Shown here in pieces: positions 49,101 through 56,907 of a DNA stretch of 64,000 bases (within the stretch, counting starts at the first letter, position 1; every line of letters begins with the position of its first letter). The position numbers and the translations under genes were made by a program. Origin of the DNA: CAZHHH01 sp052400685 (GTDB taxonomy: Bacteria > Bacteroidota > Bacteroidia > Bacteroidales > Marinilabiliaceae); NCBI GenBank assembly GCA_052400685.1, contig JBQTGJ010000002.1; one strand, given 5' to 3'. The notes below the pieces were generated by a model. It saw nothing but the letters and a program-made list of their open reading frames with translations, had not been told where the DNA came from and ran no database searches.

Positions 49101-52100
49101 AGCACCCCGTTTCATTGGCATCACGAACCCATATCGTATAACTACCCGGATTTAAATTGCTGAAAGTATAGCTATCGGTACCCGGCGTTTCCCAGATAAC
49201 ATTATCTTTTGAAAAGTCATAATCACCCGAGCCGCCCGTGGCAGTGACCGTGATGGAACCATCACTATCGCCAAAACACGACACATTTTTATGCTTGGCA
49301 GATACCTCCGAAACAGTTAACACTTTCGGTTCAGTAATCGTAATATTGGTTAATGTGCTTTCACACTCATTACCATCCTTAACCTTAACCGAGTAAGTCC
49401 CGGCAATTAAATTTTCGAAAATCTCAGATGATTGGTAGGCCGTAGAAACAGAACCATCATTTAACGAGTAAACATAATTACCGTCGCCTCCGGCGGCTAA
49501 AACAGTGATACTTCCATTGTCGTCCGAATGACAGAAAACATTCTGCTTATCATCCAACACCAGCGAAAGTTTTGTATTCTCCTTAATTTCAACGATTAAC
49601 CCGGAAGCAATACAACCATTGGCATCCTTGGCCTGAACATTATAAATCCCGGCAGTAAGCCCCGAATGAATTGCATCCACAAGATACCCTGAACCATTAA
49701 CATCATAAGTATAACCAATAGAGGCAGTTGTAGCACCACCCGTTGCCTTTACTTCAAATGAAGCGTCAGCACCACCATAACATGAAACATCTTTATGCGA
49801 TGAAATGACTTCAGCAACCGACAATTCAGTTGGCTGGGTTATAACCACAGAGGAAGCCATCTGATAGGTGCAACGGGGATAATTGGCATCACGCACATAA
49901 ACCATATAACTTCCGGCAGGTCTACCGATAAAAGTTTTGGTATCGGGTGATGTAGCAGGATCATCGGCCCCCAGCCAGTTGACGCCATCCAACGAAAACT
50001 GATAAACGGCAGCGGCATCTCCGTCGGCAGCGGTAACCACAAATTGGCCGGTTGAAGCACCGTAACAATCAACATTTTTATGCTTCGTTAAATCCTCAGT
50101 AAGAGTAATATCCGTAACGGTGCCAATAGTTACTGTTTCGTACTCAACACAACCATTGGCATCGGTTACTGTAACCGTGTAATCGCCAGCCGGCATTTTG
50201 GTAATGCCCAATCCATTGTTTACCGCAACCAATACATTCCCGGCACCATCTTCCCATACGATCTTGTAACCCGTAGGTTCAACAGCAGTGTCAAAAGGCG
50301 TTCCTCCTTTAACAACTACAGAGGCAGCCCCCTCGCAGTCAACACCTTCGGTACAACCAACACAACCACCGGCAGGAACCGAAGAAGTTGTTAACGTCAA
50401 TGCTTCATCAGATTGATCCACGACCACTTCAACTGCCGCAGGTAATTCACACCCCACAGCATCCTCTACCTGAACATGATAAGTGCCTGCTTTCAATCCG
50501 GGAAAAAGATTAGAGGCACTTTCGGTAAAAGTAGTTCCTCCATCGGAAGAAATCTTATAAACATAATTAAGACTTCCTCCTGAGGCTGTAACAGCCACCA
50601 CTCCATCATTGCCCGAAAAACAAGAAACATTGGTAACATCAACCGATGCAACAACTTTATTAATCTGAACCTCAACCGATCCGTTCATCATAGAAGTACA
50701 ACCCGATGAGGCAGTTAATTCGGCCTCGATGGTGTAAGTTCCTTCGACCTTTACCGGACTAAAAGAAATAGAAGTACCGTCCGTCTTACCGGCAACCGTT
50801 TCAATCGGATGGGCAACATCTCCATCCTTAATCAAATGGTAATCAACTCCATTCTGAGAATATTCCAAACCTATTACAACTCCCGCTTCACCATAACAGT
50901 ACCTTCCGGCATTGGGCACTGAAGATTTGGGTGTCACATTATAAACAACGGGCGACTCATTAACTTCAAAAGTTTTAGTTCGTTCAGAAACACAACCATT
51001 ACTATTGGTAAAAGTATATGTAATAAGGTGCGATCCGGGTGCTACCAGTGAAGGATCAAAAGAGGCCAGCCCGTCGTTGAGCGTAGCATCAATAATTCCC
51101 GAGCCTGTAAAATTACCATCGCCTGTAAAACCACCACTTTCAAAAGCACCCACCAATTCCCGGGCAGCATCATCCTGGCAGAACAACATCGGATCCGAGG
51201 TTCCAAAGGTAACATCAGGTGCAATTTTTATGGTAATATCCTGACTTTCAATATCAATAAAACAACCTCCTTCGGTAGCCGTATTGTCGTATAAAAGATT
51301 AATAGTAGTGGTAAAATCAGCTTTGGCATCGGGTCTGATTTTAGCCGGGTCAAAATAAAGCGGCTCATCGCCGTCTTTCACCGTATGGCTCGAATGATAC
51401 GTACGGTTACCACTGCCATCAACAGTATAAAGCGGTGATGGTGACAACGCACTAAAAGTATATTCGGCCCCTGCAACCCCCTGATAAGCGGTCCCGTCAA
51501 ACGATAAATTGCTGGTTTCCACTACAAAAGGGCCTGTGGCATCGTTAATACAATATTCATACCTGGGAAGGACCACCTCCACCAAAGTTTCGTATACCTC
51601 GATATCAATATATTGAATATCATGGCAATTTAATGTTGAAACATCACGATAAATACGGTGCGTACCAACGCCAGCTTCTTTGGGGTCAAATTTGTTACCT
51701 CCTTTTATGACAGAAGGAGTCGCTGAACAATAATAATTTCCATTAGGAGAAGCACCAGTGGCTGGCGCCAGCGTAACCAAACCGGCATCCACACAAAATT
51801 GCAACGTTGCTTTAGCCGGATCTGAAACATACGCAATAAATGAAGCATCAATTTCTTCGGACACTTCAAACTCTTCGGTATCTGAATTAACACATCCACT
51901 GCCATCGGTAAAGCTATACTCCACAAAATAAAAACCTTCGGTGGTAGGATTAAATACCAAAGGATCGGCAGCTGTTGTTCCCAATTTCTGCGTTACCAAT
52001 GATTTAGTCGTTTCGTCGGTTCCATCCCACGAATAAATAGAAAGCATGCCGGAAACAGGACTGCCTGTAGCCGGTTCACCCCAAAAATCCTGAGGTCCGT

Positions 52101-55100
52101 CATCCACACAAAAAACAGGATTAACCCCATTAATGGACAATGAAGTTCCCACCTGAACCTGTGCGGAATAACTCCCCGAACAGGTGGTAACAGGGTCGGT
52201 ATAATTATAAGTTATGGTATGCAGGCCATTCCCGGCCACCAGAGGATCGAACGTTGCGGTACCATCCCCATTATCGGTAATACCGGGTCCGAAAAACAGC
52301 CCGTCACCGGTCGTAATATCTACATCGACCGTCTCATCAAAATAGGCCTGCAAAGTAAAAGTGGTTCCTGCCGACTGACAAGTAAGAGCGGGCAGATTCC
52401 TGAACCGGATAATGTCACCCAAATCGGCAAAGAACTCGGTACTGCGTTGCAAAGAAGCCTCACAACCATTGGGATCGACATACGAATAAGTCAGCTCAAA
52501 AGGACGTGACCCATAATCGCTTACCACATCGGTAACATTAAAAGTTAACCCTCCGGCACCATCATCACCAAAATGATTTGGCAGCGGCGAATAGCCAACA
52601 ACAGACCATGAACCATTTGAGTTACTGGCAGGGCTCCCATGAACTGTTACGTCACCGGCATCGGCGCAATAAGAATCTGACAATCCTGAGATACTAATCG
52701 TTGGATTGGAATTGACAGTAACATCCCCGCTCATGGTAGCCAGACAACCTCCGGCTGAACCTCTTATGGAATAGGTTCCGGGAGGAAATTTTTCAGGACC
52801 AAAAGTAATCGAAGAGCTAGTCGTCGATCCAGCTTGTGACATTCCATAATCGGTTCCACCACGTAATAAGGTATAAGTTACTCCGATCTGAAAATTGCTA
52901 AGCTCAATGGTCACATCGTCATTTTCACAATAGTCGGCATCAACCACATTATAAACCACCGGCTGCTGATACATTATTAGTTCCGTCGAAAGCTGAATCT
53001 CACAACCGCCATTATCGGCAGTTACAATATATGTTCCGGCATCAGAATAAGTTCCGAAACTGATGCTTCCGCCTGTTGTTGAATACACAGTACTTAGCGC
53101 ACCACCGGTGGTATTGTTACGATACAACCGATAAGTTAATCCCAATTCGGAACCCGATAATGAAATGGTGTGTGGCGTTCCCGAACAAACCGGCGTTCCG
53201 GTAGTAATAAGAACATAAGTATCAATAGGCTGCGGCAGCAGCTCAACCGTTCCAATTTCCCGTTTACAGCCATAGCCATTTTCGGCCGTAACGGTATACT
53301 CTCCTGCTGTAGTAATCGGACTTGTAAATGTAATAGACGTACCATCGGTACCAACGATTGTTTCAATGACTACCCCGGTAGAGTTACTACTTAAAGCATA
53401 CTCAACACCAGTCTCGGAATCCTGAAGTTCCACATAAAAATCGATACCTTCGCAACCAACAGTTTCAGTCAATGTCTGTAAAGCCGGGCGTGGCGCAATA
53501 AAAACCGTCTGAGTAAGCTCGTACTCACAAGTACCCCGTTTGGCCATTAGACTATACGTCCCGGACTGAACAATACCTGTAAAAACAAGATCGCCTCCAT
53601 TTCCCTTCCGTGCCGCACTGGCTGCTGTACTAACACCTTCATTTTCGCGATACAAAGTATAATACACATCCGATTCGGTGTTCTGAACGGTAACAGAATG
53701 AGTTGATCCGGCGCATCCCGTACCTGTAAGAACAACATCGAGAGACACATCGGGTTCAGCATAAATAACTGCCGTGCCATTCATGTCGAAATACTCTTCA
53801 CAACCGGACTGCTCGGCCATAACGGTGTAAACACCCGCATCGTTCTGCGTACCAAAAGTGATGGGATTCCCATCTCCTGCCACCTGTACACCTGACACAA
53901 AAATGCCATCCCGTAACAAATAATAATAAATACCGGCCTCAGAACCACTCAAACCAATCGCCCCTTCTTTACAATAAGGACCACCTGTCACATCATAGAC
54001 AGCCGGGTCGGCCTCCTTCACATATTTAATCGTTGGAAGAGCAGCTATCTCAGCCGCGCTTAAAGAACATCCGGCAGCGGAAACACTTTTTATTTTATAA
54101 GTTTTTGTGGAAGAGATGGTACCCAAAGAGACATTTTGCAACACCCCGCTATTCAGCAACACGGTGTACTCCGTTCCATCTTCAACATTTTGAATGGTAA
54201 CTGTAATTGGACCCGTCGCGCCTTCTAAAAGACCCATGAGTGCCACAGATGCATTTTGGGAGCCACAAAAAGTAGTGGATCCATTAGCGATAAACGATTG
54301 TATTTCAATATTTGTTTCCGACAATGTTAACGTAGGCGACACCGAATAACAAAGAGGATTGGCTGTTTCATAAATCTTAAACTCGTAAGTTCCGGCTTCG
54401 TCAATGGCCAGAAGACTCTCATCAGACAATAAAACACCGGCCGCCAGCCCTTCCGCACCATCTTTAAGCCACGTATAACTCAAAGGTTCAGAATGTGTTG
54501 TCGAAATATATCCCCTTACATTTTCTGTCTCATTGTGGCAAAGCTGCACAGCTCCCTCCGGATCAATCTTTGCGTCAGGCAAGGTATAGGAGGCAACAAC
54601 TACCGGATCAGAAGTATAAGTACTTCCGCCACATCCCACTACACTGACAGTATAACTGCCGGCTCCATATGAAGACGTATTCATTGTTTGCCCGGTTTCA
54701 CCACCTATTGCCGTGCCATCCTTTTCCCAGCTATATGCATAGTTCGAATCAAAAGGAACAGCTTCCAGTGTTTTGTCAAAATCTCCATCGCAAACAGACT
54801 CATCACCAACCACACGAATCTCCACCTCCTCGTCCGAAGAAATGGAAATAGCATTGGTTTTGAAACGACAATTCCCATCTTTCACCACCGCGTAAATCTC
54901 GTAAATAGCATTGGCATCGGCCGGGGTAAAGGCATAAACGTTACTGCCCGATTCAGAGGTTAGTTGTGTGGTTGTTCCTGCCGTAACGTTATCCACCATA
55001 AAAGAATAAGCAGCTCCGGCCGGCGAAACGGTGAAAGTATGAGACGTCAAACAAAGAATGACGTCAGAGGTCGTTCCCGATTCATTTTGTAACTCGTAGG

Positions 55101-55956
55101 GCATACCCGCGCCCGTGTTCAAAATAAAAGTATATATTTTAGAAGCATCCCTGCTCCATTTAACAGAATAAGCGTTGCCGGAAACAAAACCAGTAATCAT
55201 AGGATTGGTACCGTAATCAGAAAAATCAAGTCCGGCTGTTTCAGTCCACGAACCGGAAGCCCGGTCGGCGGCAGCAATGGAAGCCATATCAAGGAGCGTC
55301 TCACCAGTGGTAAAACCGTCTTCACAAACATCTAGCGTAAACGAAACATTCTCAACAAGTAAAGTCGTTGGAGAAGCAGATATACAACCTGTCACCCTGC
55401 TGTTTTTATCCTGAACGCGATAAATATATTGTCCGCCGTCAGAGGTGGTATAGGAATCTGTTGAGCCATTTCCAATCTCTACCGAAACGCCCTCGTATAA
55501 CCATTCATATTCCAGATCCAAGGCATCTATACCTCCCGATGCCGGCAGACTGCTACTGATATCACCATTTAATGTTGCTGATGAAGTAAATTCAAAAGTA
55601 CCGGCAGGATTGATAAAGGCATCCGGAAAATCATACGGATACATATAAACACTATTGGACGTACTCCAACCAGAACCAATAGGACTTTCAAAATATACCC
55701 GATAGGCATCGTTGGCATCCGGCATGGTAAAATTGTACTCCTTGTCGGTGTTGGTAACAACCGTCTCTGCGCTTGTGGTAACATTGATTATATGCCATCG
55801 ATACTGAGAGGCACTTGGTGATGCAGTAATAGTTCTTGTTCCTCCTTTACATACATAATTATGAATATCATCCGACTTCCCATACACATGAGACATAGCT
55901 ACAACCCACATAGCCACCAACATAACCCCCTTTAAAAAGCGTAATTGTTTTTTCAT
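37126..55956 (-). CDS. Giant SprB-like T9SS type B adhesin (6,276 residues)
   Basis: A huge surface protein. Approximate domains: signal peptide (1-27); Ig-like modules with paired Cys to about 1760; about 25 SprB-type repeats (1760-3980; signature CxGxxxGxIxVxxxGGxxxYxYxW); linker and two PKD-like domains (4260-4440; WQLPKNV and WTVPDGW); 19 tandem modules of about 80 residues (4444-6009; WSVVxGxG, FRWTI, NNxP); two PKD domains (6010-6172; WDFGDGNTSG and WRFGDGEVSE); and the type B sorting domain (6179-6276; FPNAF, IFNRWGQKVF, PQGVYVYKV). Length and SprB repeats match the mobile gliding adhesin SprB of Flavobacterium, and a SprF-like gene follows. The start at 55956 (MKKQLRFLKG) gives a proper signal; the frame extends 20 codons upstream. 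An export and motility role is inferred; a non-motile adhesin is the alternative. Confidence 0.93.
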   Translation of the reverse strand: MKKQLRFLKGVMLVAMWVVAMSHVYGKSDDIHNYVCKGGTRTITASPSASQYRWHIINVTTSAETVVTNTDKEYNFTMPDANDAYRVYFESPIGSGWSTSNSVYMYPYDFPDAFINPAGTFEFTSSATLNGDISSSLPASGGIDALDLEYEWLYEGVSVEIGNGSTDSYTTSDGGQYIYRVQDKNSRVTGCISASPTTLLVENVSFTLDVCEDGFTTGETLLDMASIAAADRASGSWTETAGLDFSDYGTNPMITGFVSGNAYSVKWSRDASKIYTFILNTGAGMPYELQNESGTTSDVILCLTSHTFTVSPAGAAYSFMVDNVTAGTTTQLTSESGSNVYAFTPADANAIYEIYAVVKDGNCRFKTNAISISSDEEVEIRVVGDESVCDGDFDKTLEAVPFDSNYAYSWEKDGTAIGGETGQTMNTSSYGAGSYTVSVVGCGGSTYTSDPVVVASYTLPDAKIDPEGAVQLCHNETENVRGYISTTHSEPLSYTWLKDGAEGLAAGVLLSDESLLAIDEAGTYEFKIYETANPLCYSVSPTLTLSETNIEIQSFIANGSTTFCGSQNASVALMGLLEGATGPITVTIQNVEDGTEYTVLLNSGVLQNVSLGTISSTKTYKIKSVSAAGCSLSAAEIAALPTIKYVKEADPAVYDVTGGPYCKEGAIGLSGSEAGIYYYLLRDGIFVSGVQVAGDGNPITFGTQNDAGVYTVMAEQSGCEEYFDMNGTAVIYAEPDVSLDVVLTGTGCAGSTHSVTVQNTESDVYYTLYRENEGVSTAASAARKGNGGDLVFTGIVQSGTYSLMAKRGTCEYELTQTVFIAPRPALQTLTETVGCEGIDFYVELQDSETGVEYALSSNSTGVVIETIVGTDGTSITFTSPITTAGEYTVTAENGYGCKREIGTVELLPQPIDTYVLITTGTPVCSGTPHTISLSGSELGLTYRLYRNNTTGGALSTVYSTTGGSISFGTYSDAGTYIVTADNGGCEIQLSTELIMYQQPVVYNVVDADYCENDDVTIELSNFQIGVTYTLLRGGTDYGMSQAGSTTSSSITFGPEKFPPGTYSIRGSAGGCLATMSGDVTVNSNPTISISGLSDSYCADAGDVTVHGSPASNSNGSWSVVGYSPLPNHFGDDGAGGLTFNVTDVVSDYGSRPFELTYSYVDPNGCEASLQRSTEFFADLGDIIRFRNLPALTCQSAGTTFTLQAYFDETVDVDITTGDGLFFGPGITDNGDGTATFDPLVAGNGLHTITYNYTDPVTTCSGSYSAQVQVGTSLSINGVNPVFCVDDGPQDFWGEPATGSPVSGMLSIYSWDGTDETTKSLVTQKLGTTAADPLVFNPTTEGFYFVEYSFTDGSGCVNSDTEEFEVSEEIDASFIAYVSDPAKATLQFCVDAGLVTLAPATGASPNGNYYCSATPSVIKGGNKFDPKEAGVGTHRIYRDVSTLNCHDIQYIDIEVYETLVEVVLPRYEYCINDATGPFVVETSNLSFDGTAYQGVAGAEYTFSALSPSPLYTVDGSGNRTYHSSHTVKDGDEPLYFDPAKIRPDAKADFTTTINLLYDNTATEGGCFIDIESQDITIKIAPDVTFGTSDPMLFCQDDAARELVGAFESGGFTGDGNFTGSGIIDATLNDGLASFDPSLVAPGSHLITYTFTNSNGCVSERTKTFEVNESPVVYNVTPKSSVPNAGRYCYGEAGVVIGLEYSQNGVDYHLIKDGDVAHPIETVAGKTDGTSISFSPVKVEGTYTIEAELTASSGCTSMMNGSVEVQINKVVASVDVTNVSCFSGNDGVVAVTASGGSLNYVYKISSDGGTTFTESASNLFPGLKAGTYHVQVEDAVGCELPAAVEVVVDQSDEALTLTTSSVPAGGCVGCTEGVDCEGAASVVVKGGTPFDTAVEPTGYKIVWEDGAGNVLVAVNNGLGITKMPAGDYTVTVTDANGCVEYETVTIGTVTDITLTEDLTKHKNVDCYGASTGQFVVTAADGDAAAVYQFSLDGVNWLGADDPATSPDTKTFIGRPAGSYMVYVRDANYPRCTYQMASSVVITQPTELSVAEVISSHKDVSCYGGADASFEVKATGGATTASIGYTYDVNGSGYLVDAIHSGLTAGIYNVQAKDANGCIASGLIVEIKENTKLSLVLDDKQNVFCHSDDNGSITVLAAGGDGNYVYSLNDGSVSTAYQSSEIFENLIAGTYSVKVKDGNECESTLTNITITEPKVLTVSEVSAKHKNVSCFGDSDGSITVTATGGSGDYDFSKDNVIWETPGTDSYTFSNLNPGSYTIWVRDANETGCYESSTSIEITQPDDALTVALDKVTDVTCAGGTDGSIEISADGGTKAYDYRWFEVLSSGVEVPTTHITDNPTGLAAGNYKVQVTDDHLCVATATYVVDEPADKPVISVDNIVNVTEPDGNDGRIEISVSGGTTPYAKLEWSGTEMDGTAVTTLTDDVYSQANLEAGKYSVKVTDATGCSVTYDNIVVSEPNTNLNISVSKKNPGPCYGATNGSIGLSAYGGNQPYKSITLTRSGTEIAKLTSGNSFANYDNLVAGTYVAKVVDNTDVEYSTTIVLTQPDELVLSFSKLSDVTCNGADDGRIQFRAEGGTPFPGDAMDPLLPDNDYYIVSLIPATGSARTVYIEEGATADEEVTDLFADSGWEIFVQDANGCDDSELFEITEPDPIVVTGAVTNNISCNGADDGKIVFTVTGGRNAVTPYTYDWYYEDGTLLAADAGASGSGLAPGGYYVEVKEFAAPNCPAVSTIYDIIEPSALTVSVDAFDVNTCKGDNSGRIEVVVNGGVSPYRVDYGTGVVSGNGPVFEIPDLLAGAYNITVTDDDGAGCIESGTATINEPVATLTLTDLVTSIDCETVNTGKVSFKLEGGVPNSGGEFAYRAVLLNTTNSSSWAKESLSSSQPVALDFDGYPLPAGDYKLTITDRNASASASCAAIVETFSLSHINVTSTVADATCAGVNTGEIKDITITGGSGDYSWTWSTTDGLGYNNSVLNQTGLSAGTYNLALTDNTRSCTVNTSYDVDYSYDLQISASVKAVSCADAADGRINNVVVTGISDPTSVIYHWQGPDVDKTMAGSDVDLDPNLSNLEGGTYMLTVTDGSGCSVIESFTVNVPQPITYDLSTDLDNCNYSRSITLDNVAGGTGTRVYVWNGPDGFTQAAQSITGITVPGIYSVTAIDDNNCQATQSITVPGEMTLSATTNHVKCYGDNTGSIVLDVEGGTGNYKYAWTQTDGGSGVAASDRNQNDLTAGTYTVEVTDEGQSCGAGSYHTETLKVVITQPEELSVTGEVTDVLCAGDEDGKIILSPVGGSGSYYYSWSSANGTGLIAGQRNQTGLSGGEYSVVLTDAVNKCNAVANFTVEEPEALDFDLTVVDTDCADQNSITINNPSGGSEAVANYKYSWAGPGIAVADASSQTDLPGGVYTIRMSDTGISELCYVEKEVTLTKTLEASAVTTPETCPGSQDGTIVLTVNEGVAPYFYQWTDADGNALPNASNRNQSSLGAGTYKVTITDSRSGACTFDLEVVVGLAHDIELHGSVTDVKCYGDDSGAIDLTVLNGSGDYDFEWTSVGFKETTEDISGLSAGSYNVEVNDNVYGCSVNTVYTIKQPTSAIGLTSAVTDVKCKGSATGAIDISVTGGTGTPDKFTFQWSSASGGNPVSSVMDQKGLLAADYSVRVIDSVGCVADFGPFTVSEPAKALQVSLVEVIHVTVNGGTNGAIEVDATGGFGNYSYDWVLVTTDGLGNEVTTAVAGSTNRQEGLEAGVYRVTVTDDNGCTESLQQIVNEPGGILTIHTTTKNIRPCSDNANGELLVQVTGGTPDMTNGTPEYDILVTRGGTVIADEHDVSVNLTGLAAGTYHIAVVDANSVLVDKDLDITAFDPLVVDVDIDNHVTCYQGNDASITLMVSGGEPNTANKYRVYLLGADVDDSRETTGTETFSGLSAGTYIIRVWDDADGDGSFANADPVEDDCFYTETLTIEQPEAVASLSLVAGSEDLCIGSKPQLQIIVTDWDVVSDPLTVTLNDNTVLTVDESPIIFEPDDAPPIGVFEYEITSVEISSCAKGYGQGTAGVIVHSLPTAHMMGDNRICLADSALVSVDLTGTAPWSITYSDGTQTTTVDDILTSPYQFKVAPDATTKYELPWVSDAYCFNTGTGSAEIEVDDVTEIALVADDSPEICNGDSFDLFFEFSPNTDGPWFVVWTEKTSSGTQTFSRLISATDLLPAPDDNRYKLTVLPKVTTTYAIADIQVRNGGDNYCDGNVVDQEVTVTVNQLPQQPASISGKTVICQGTEAEYSISSVSDATSYEWQLPKNVTLLSGGGTNKISVLFTETAESGYLRVRGLNICGEGAFRQVYISVNEYPETIGEITGPTAVCQGTPEISFSVDPVDDATQYFWTVPDGWSFTGQNSTGIWVTIDPNIDNFTGQVTVTPVNDCGNSLVTKSHEFTIYPLPTADAGLDGDVCGTSYTLTAQDPDAGSSGVWSLVEDKGYGEITDPTNPKTEVTNLSRGDVTFRWTVTNSNIGGTCEVYDTVTIRNNQLAVYAVPGASSICDGVVDVTGTPVPALSGTVGVWSVVAPAGSKAVIDDASLNSTTISNLEPGENRFRWSIIQNGCESYAEVTVMNNEPDEAVIDGDEVIDICVDEIDLTANTPLEGTGEWSVVKGYGHISDVSASDISVTDLSRGDNIFRYTITKGSCYTYDEVMVRNNQLDVDAGKDQTVCDASAMLEGSTLPVDTEGAWEVAKGVGHFTNGTLPDASVDGLAVDENKLVWKVLKRGCVSTDTVVIVNNQPTVATVGSVQTKCGFETLLTGNKAIEGNGRWSIVTGSGDFEDITDPTTKVTNLGLGKNSFRWTIRKGACSTSADLVVYNNRVEVDAGKDFSSCSRLVTMSGSAVPLYGMGQWNVLAGVGGGTITSSERTKPNAQISGLDYGVNGFIWTIDNGGCISSDTVYVNNSTPYPVEAGMDQTINGTAATLDAEFVTYGEGTWSLVSGGGTIATSDIHNPQATITDLRRGENVFRWTVSNGDCFDYDDVMITNGEVTEADAGPDQKVCDATARLEGNDPDVALGQWSVVLGAATFENINDPETRVYNLAAGENTLRWTISYSSSSSFDDVIITNNQPDQARAGYDDAICADNVQLKGNKPGFNLGTGVWELLSGGGTIEDVSLPNPKVTDLMHGENLFVYTISKDDCASSDTVSIINGLPTTANAGDDGVTCDGTMRLLPNSPTYGSASWRTGGEGSARFEGNWVYDLAQGDNELIYVIETDYCTSTDTLVVTNNKPTGSNAGRLQDICEDEVTMTASQVYYGVGTWEQLTGSGVIADIHDPSTLITGLAKGENRFKWLVDNNGCTSSSEVIINNNFVEALAGDMQINCADTAMLQANNPSPGIGSWGVQGGSGSANFEDATDPYTLVSNLDQGSNILTWTVEYKGCVDVSTVEVINNNPTVADAGYDIPSCDPDVILTANTPTVGDGTWTIVDGGGDFTSPNGFADAINDPGARIENLKFGRNILRWTIRNKSCVSSDDVVVEYNTIQASAGDDRVVCADEVILQGNNPFPGSGNWSIPGGEGTAVFTEPSQPGTTVNNLQKGSNTLRWTIGYKGCVTSDDVVITNDLPSTAYAGNKQTLCDDATILDATKPAVGTGRWTVVTGAAVFADETLNNTSVSALAKGDNIFVWTTKNNKCTLEDQVVIVNNKPSEPYAGASYEEVCSSDFTLKAATPDFGTGTWSIILGGGTLEEPTNPRSDITNLDYGTNTLRWTVSQGNCSLYSEVTIENNTPTTANAGPDIQDCKDIHVLDANIPVEGNGTWSRISGYGDFNDASNAKATVSNLAFGENVFEWTITKGNCFSSDQVVIFNKIPDKAFAGTDQTGLCDTYTVLNANDPVSGEGRWSVIKGQGTFDNETSFNSKVSEIGFGENIYRWEVAYGECSTTDEVVVISNKAEAYAGEDQVVYEPSATLNANNAGELDALWTIVGTSTAQLADASFFNTSVSTLSEGINTFKWRIDVNGCVTSDLVSVDYRPIPDAGFITDVESGCYPLAVQFTNYSVGGSVYNWDFGDGNTSGDRNPKHTFNEPGVFNVKLVAPGPDGNDGVFTKSIEVYDHPIADFTVNPQLVYVPGDKARFYDLSSDAVSWNWRFGDGEVSEERNPSYEYQEEGVYSVQLVVSNQYGCLDTLLMTDIITAEPQGFVEFPNAFKPRPGGSSESVDPSSEYVVVFKPAFRDIDTFTMEIFNRWGQKVFQTNDMENGWDGMYEGQLAPQGVYVYKVSGRYLNGREYRKTGSVLLVR

Positions 55957-56289
55957 AATAAATGAATGAAAATTAACATCCTCAGCAGTATCATCCCAAG
56001 TCAATTTCAACGACATGCCATTTTGAGATTTGTGTTTACGCTAAAATTCCTAAAATGTTTGTGAATATACCTTAAACATAAAACCTCTTTCCATTATTTA
56101 TACTCACAAAAAACAAGCCCCTTACCGAGCTCCAATTTTAGCCACATTAAAAAGCATAAAATATTATAAGACACCGTATTATCCAGCACATACACCAAGG
56201 TAAATAATTATTGTTATGATAAGAAAAACTCATCATTCCAGCTTTTAATATTGCGTTGGGAAAACAAACAACAGAGACACCTTCTAATT

Positions 56290-56425
56290 CTTAACTTATG
56301 TTTACTTGTAAAAACCTGTTTCAGCCGTATGCTTACGCTCAAAATGTTCATTTACATCAGTAATCTCAAATATTTGGTGCTACCCAAACCTTGAAGTTGA
56401 ATGCCCCGGTTCAAAACCATTTATT
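56290..56425 (+). repeat. Interspersed polar repeat, copy 11 (degenerate)
   Basis: Recognised by GCTTACGCTCAAAATGTTC, TTTAC-atca-GTAAT and ACCTTGAAGTTGAA in the right order and spacing. Both ends have decayed, so the limits are approximate. Confidence 0.6.
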
Positions 56426-56700
56426 ACCCTTCTTTACGCATCAACAATATTTTTGTAAGCATAGAATTAAATTTCATAAGCAAAGGATTTGTTTCGTAAG
56501 CATAAAAATAATTGCGATGCTCGTTTGCTTCTAATTTATAAAGATGGACAAAGGTGTAATTAAAATTTGGCTGCAAATCCCGGGTCGTTTGGCTATCAAA
56601 AACAATCGGAAACATAAGCCGCAAAACGAGCGTCATTAACAAATTGGTTACTCCAGAAAAAGTAGTTATACAAAGGATTACTCAATAATTTCCGCTCCAA
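56424..56700 (-). pseudogene. Possible frameshifted gene remnant
   Basis: On the minus strand one frame reads ERKLLSNPLYNYFFWSNQF and stops; a second frame continues with PNFNYTFVHLYKLEANEH to a stop at 56424. Both have protein-like composition rich in Asn, Tyr and Phe, and joined by one frameshift they would give about 90 residues. I do not recognise the protein, and chance open frames in AT-rich DNA remain possible. Confidence 0.22.
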
Positions 56701-56867
56701 ACAAGCAAACAGACTTTCAATTTTCAAAGAACACACCATTTAATACATGATTTTAATCATAAAACTAGATCAAATATACACCAAGTAATTAACAAACAAA
56801 AAATTACACACGTACAAATACATCGTAAAAAACTTACAATTTATCAGAGTGATCTTTAAAAGTTTTA

Positions 56868-56875
56868 TACTTTTG
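56868..56875 (+). promoter_or_regulatory. Candidate -7 element of gdhA
   Basis: TACTTTTG matches TAnnTTTG and lies 32 bases upstream of the gdhA start codon. No clear -33 partner was found. Confidence 0.45.
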
Positions 56876-56907
56876 AAATAACAAAACCTTTAAAACTGAA
56901 TAATACC

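Larger units (their letters stand above)
55957..56907. other. Intergenic region between the adhesin and gdhA
   Basis: A 951-base divergent spacer. It contains degenerate repeat copy 11, a possible gene remnant (56424-56700) and a candidate gdhA -7 element. I found no convincing promoter for the adhesin; the closest match (TACCTTGG, minus strand, near 56200) deviates in one position. Confidence 0.55.

Noticed and set aside
44020..50680. Regular repeats resembling a CRISPR or satellite array
   Set aside because: The repetition is at protein level (SprB modules of 75-110 residues); nucleotide units are diverged and not separated by unique spacers.
37678..55784. Many antisense and alternative-frame open frames in the giant gene
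   Set aside because: They follow from the repetitive codon pattern of the SprB-like gene, and none has its own promoter or domain.
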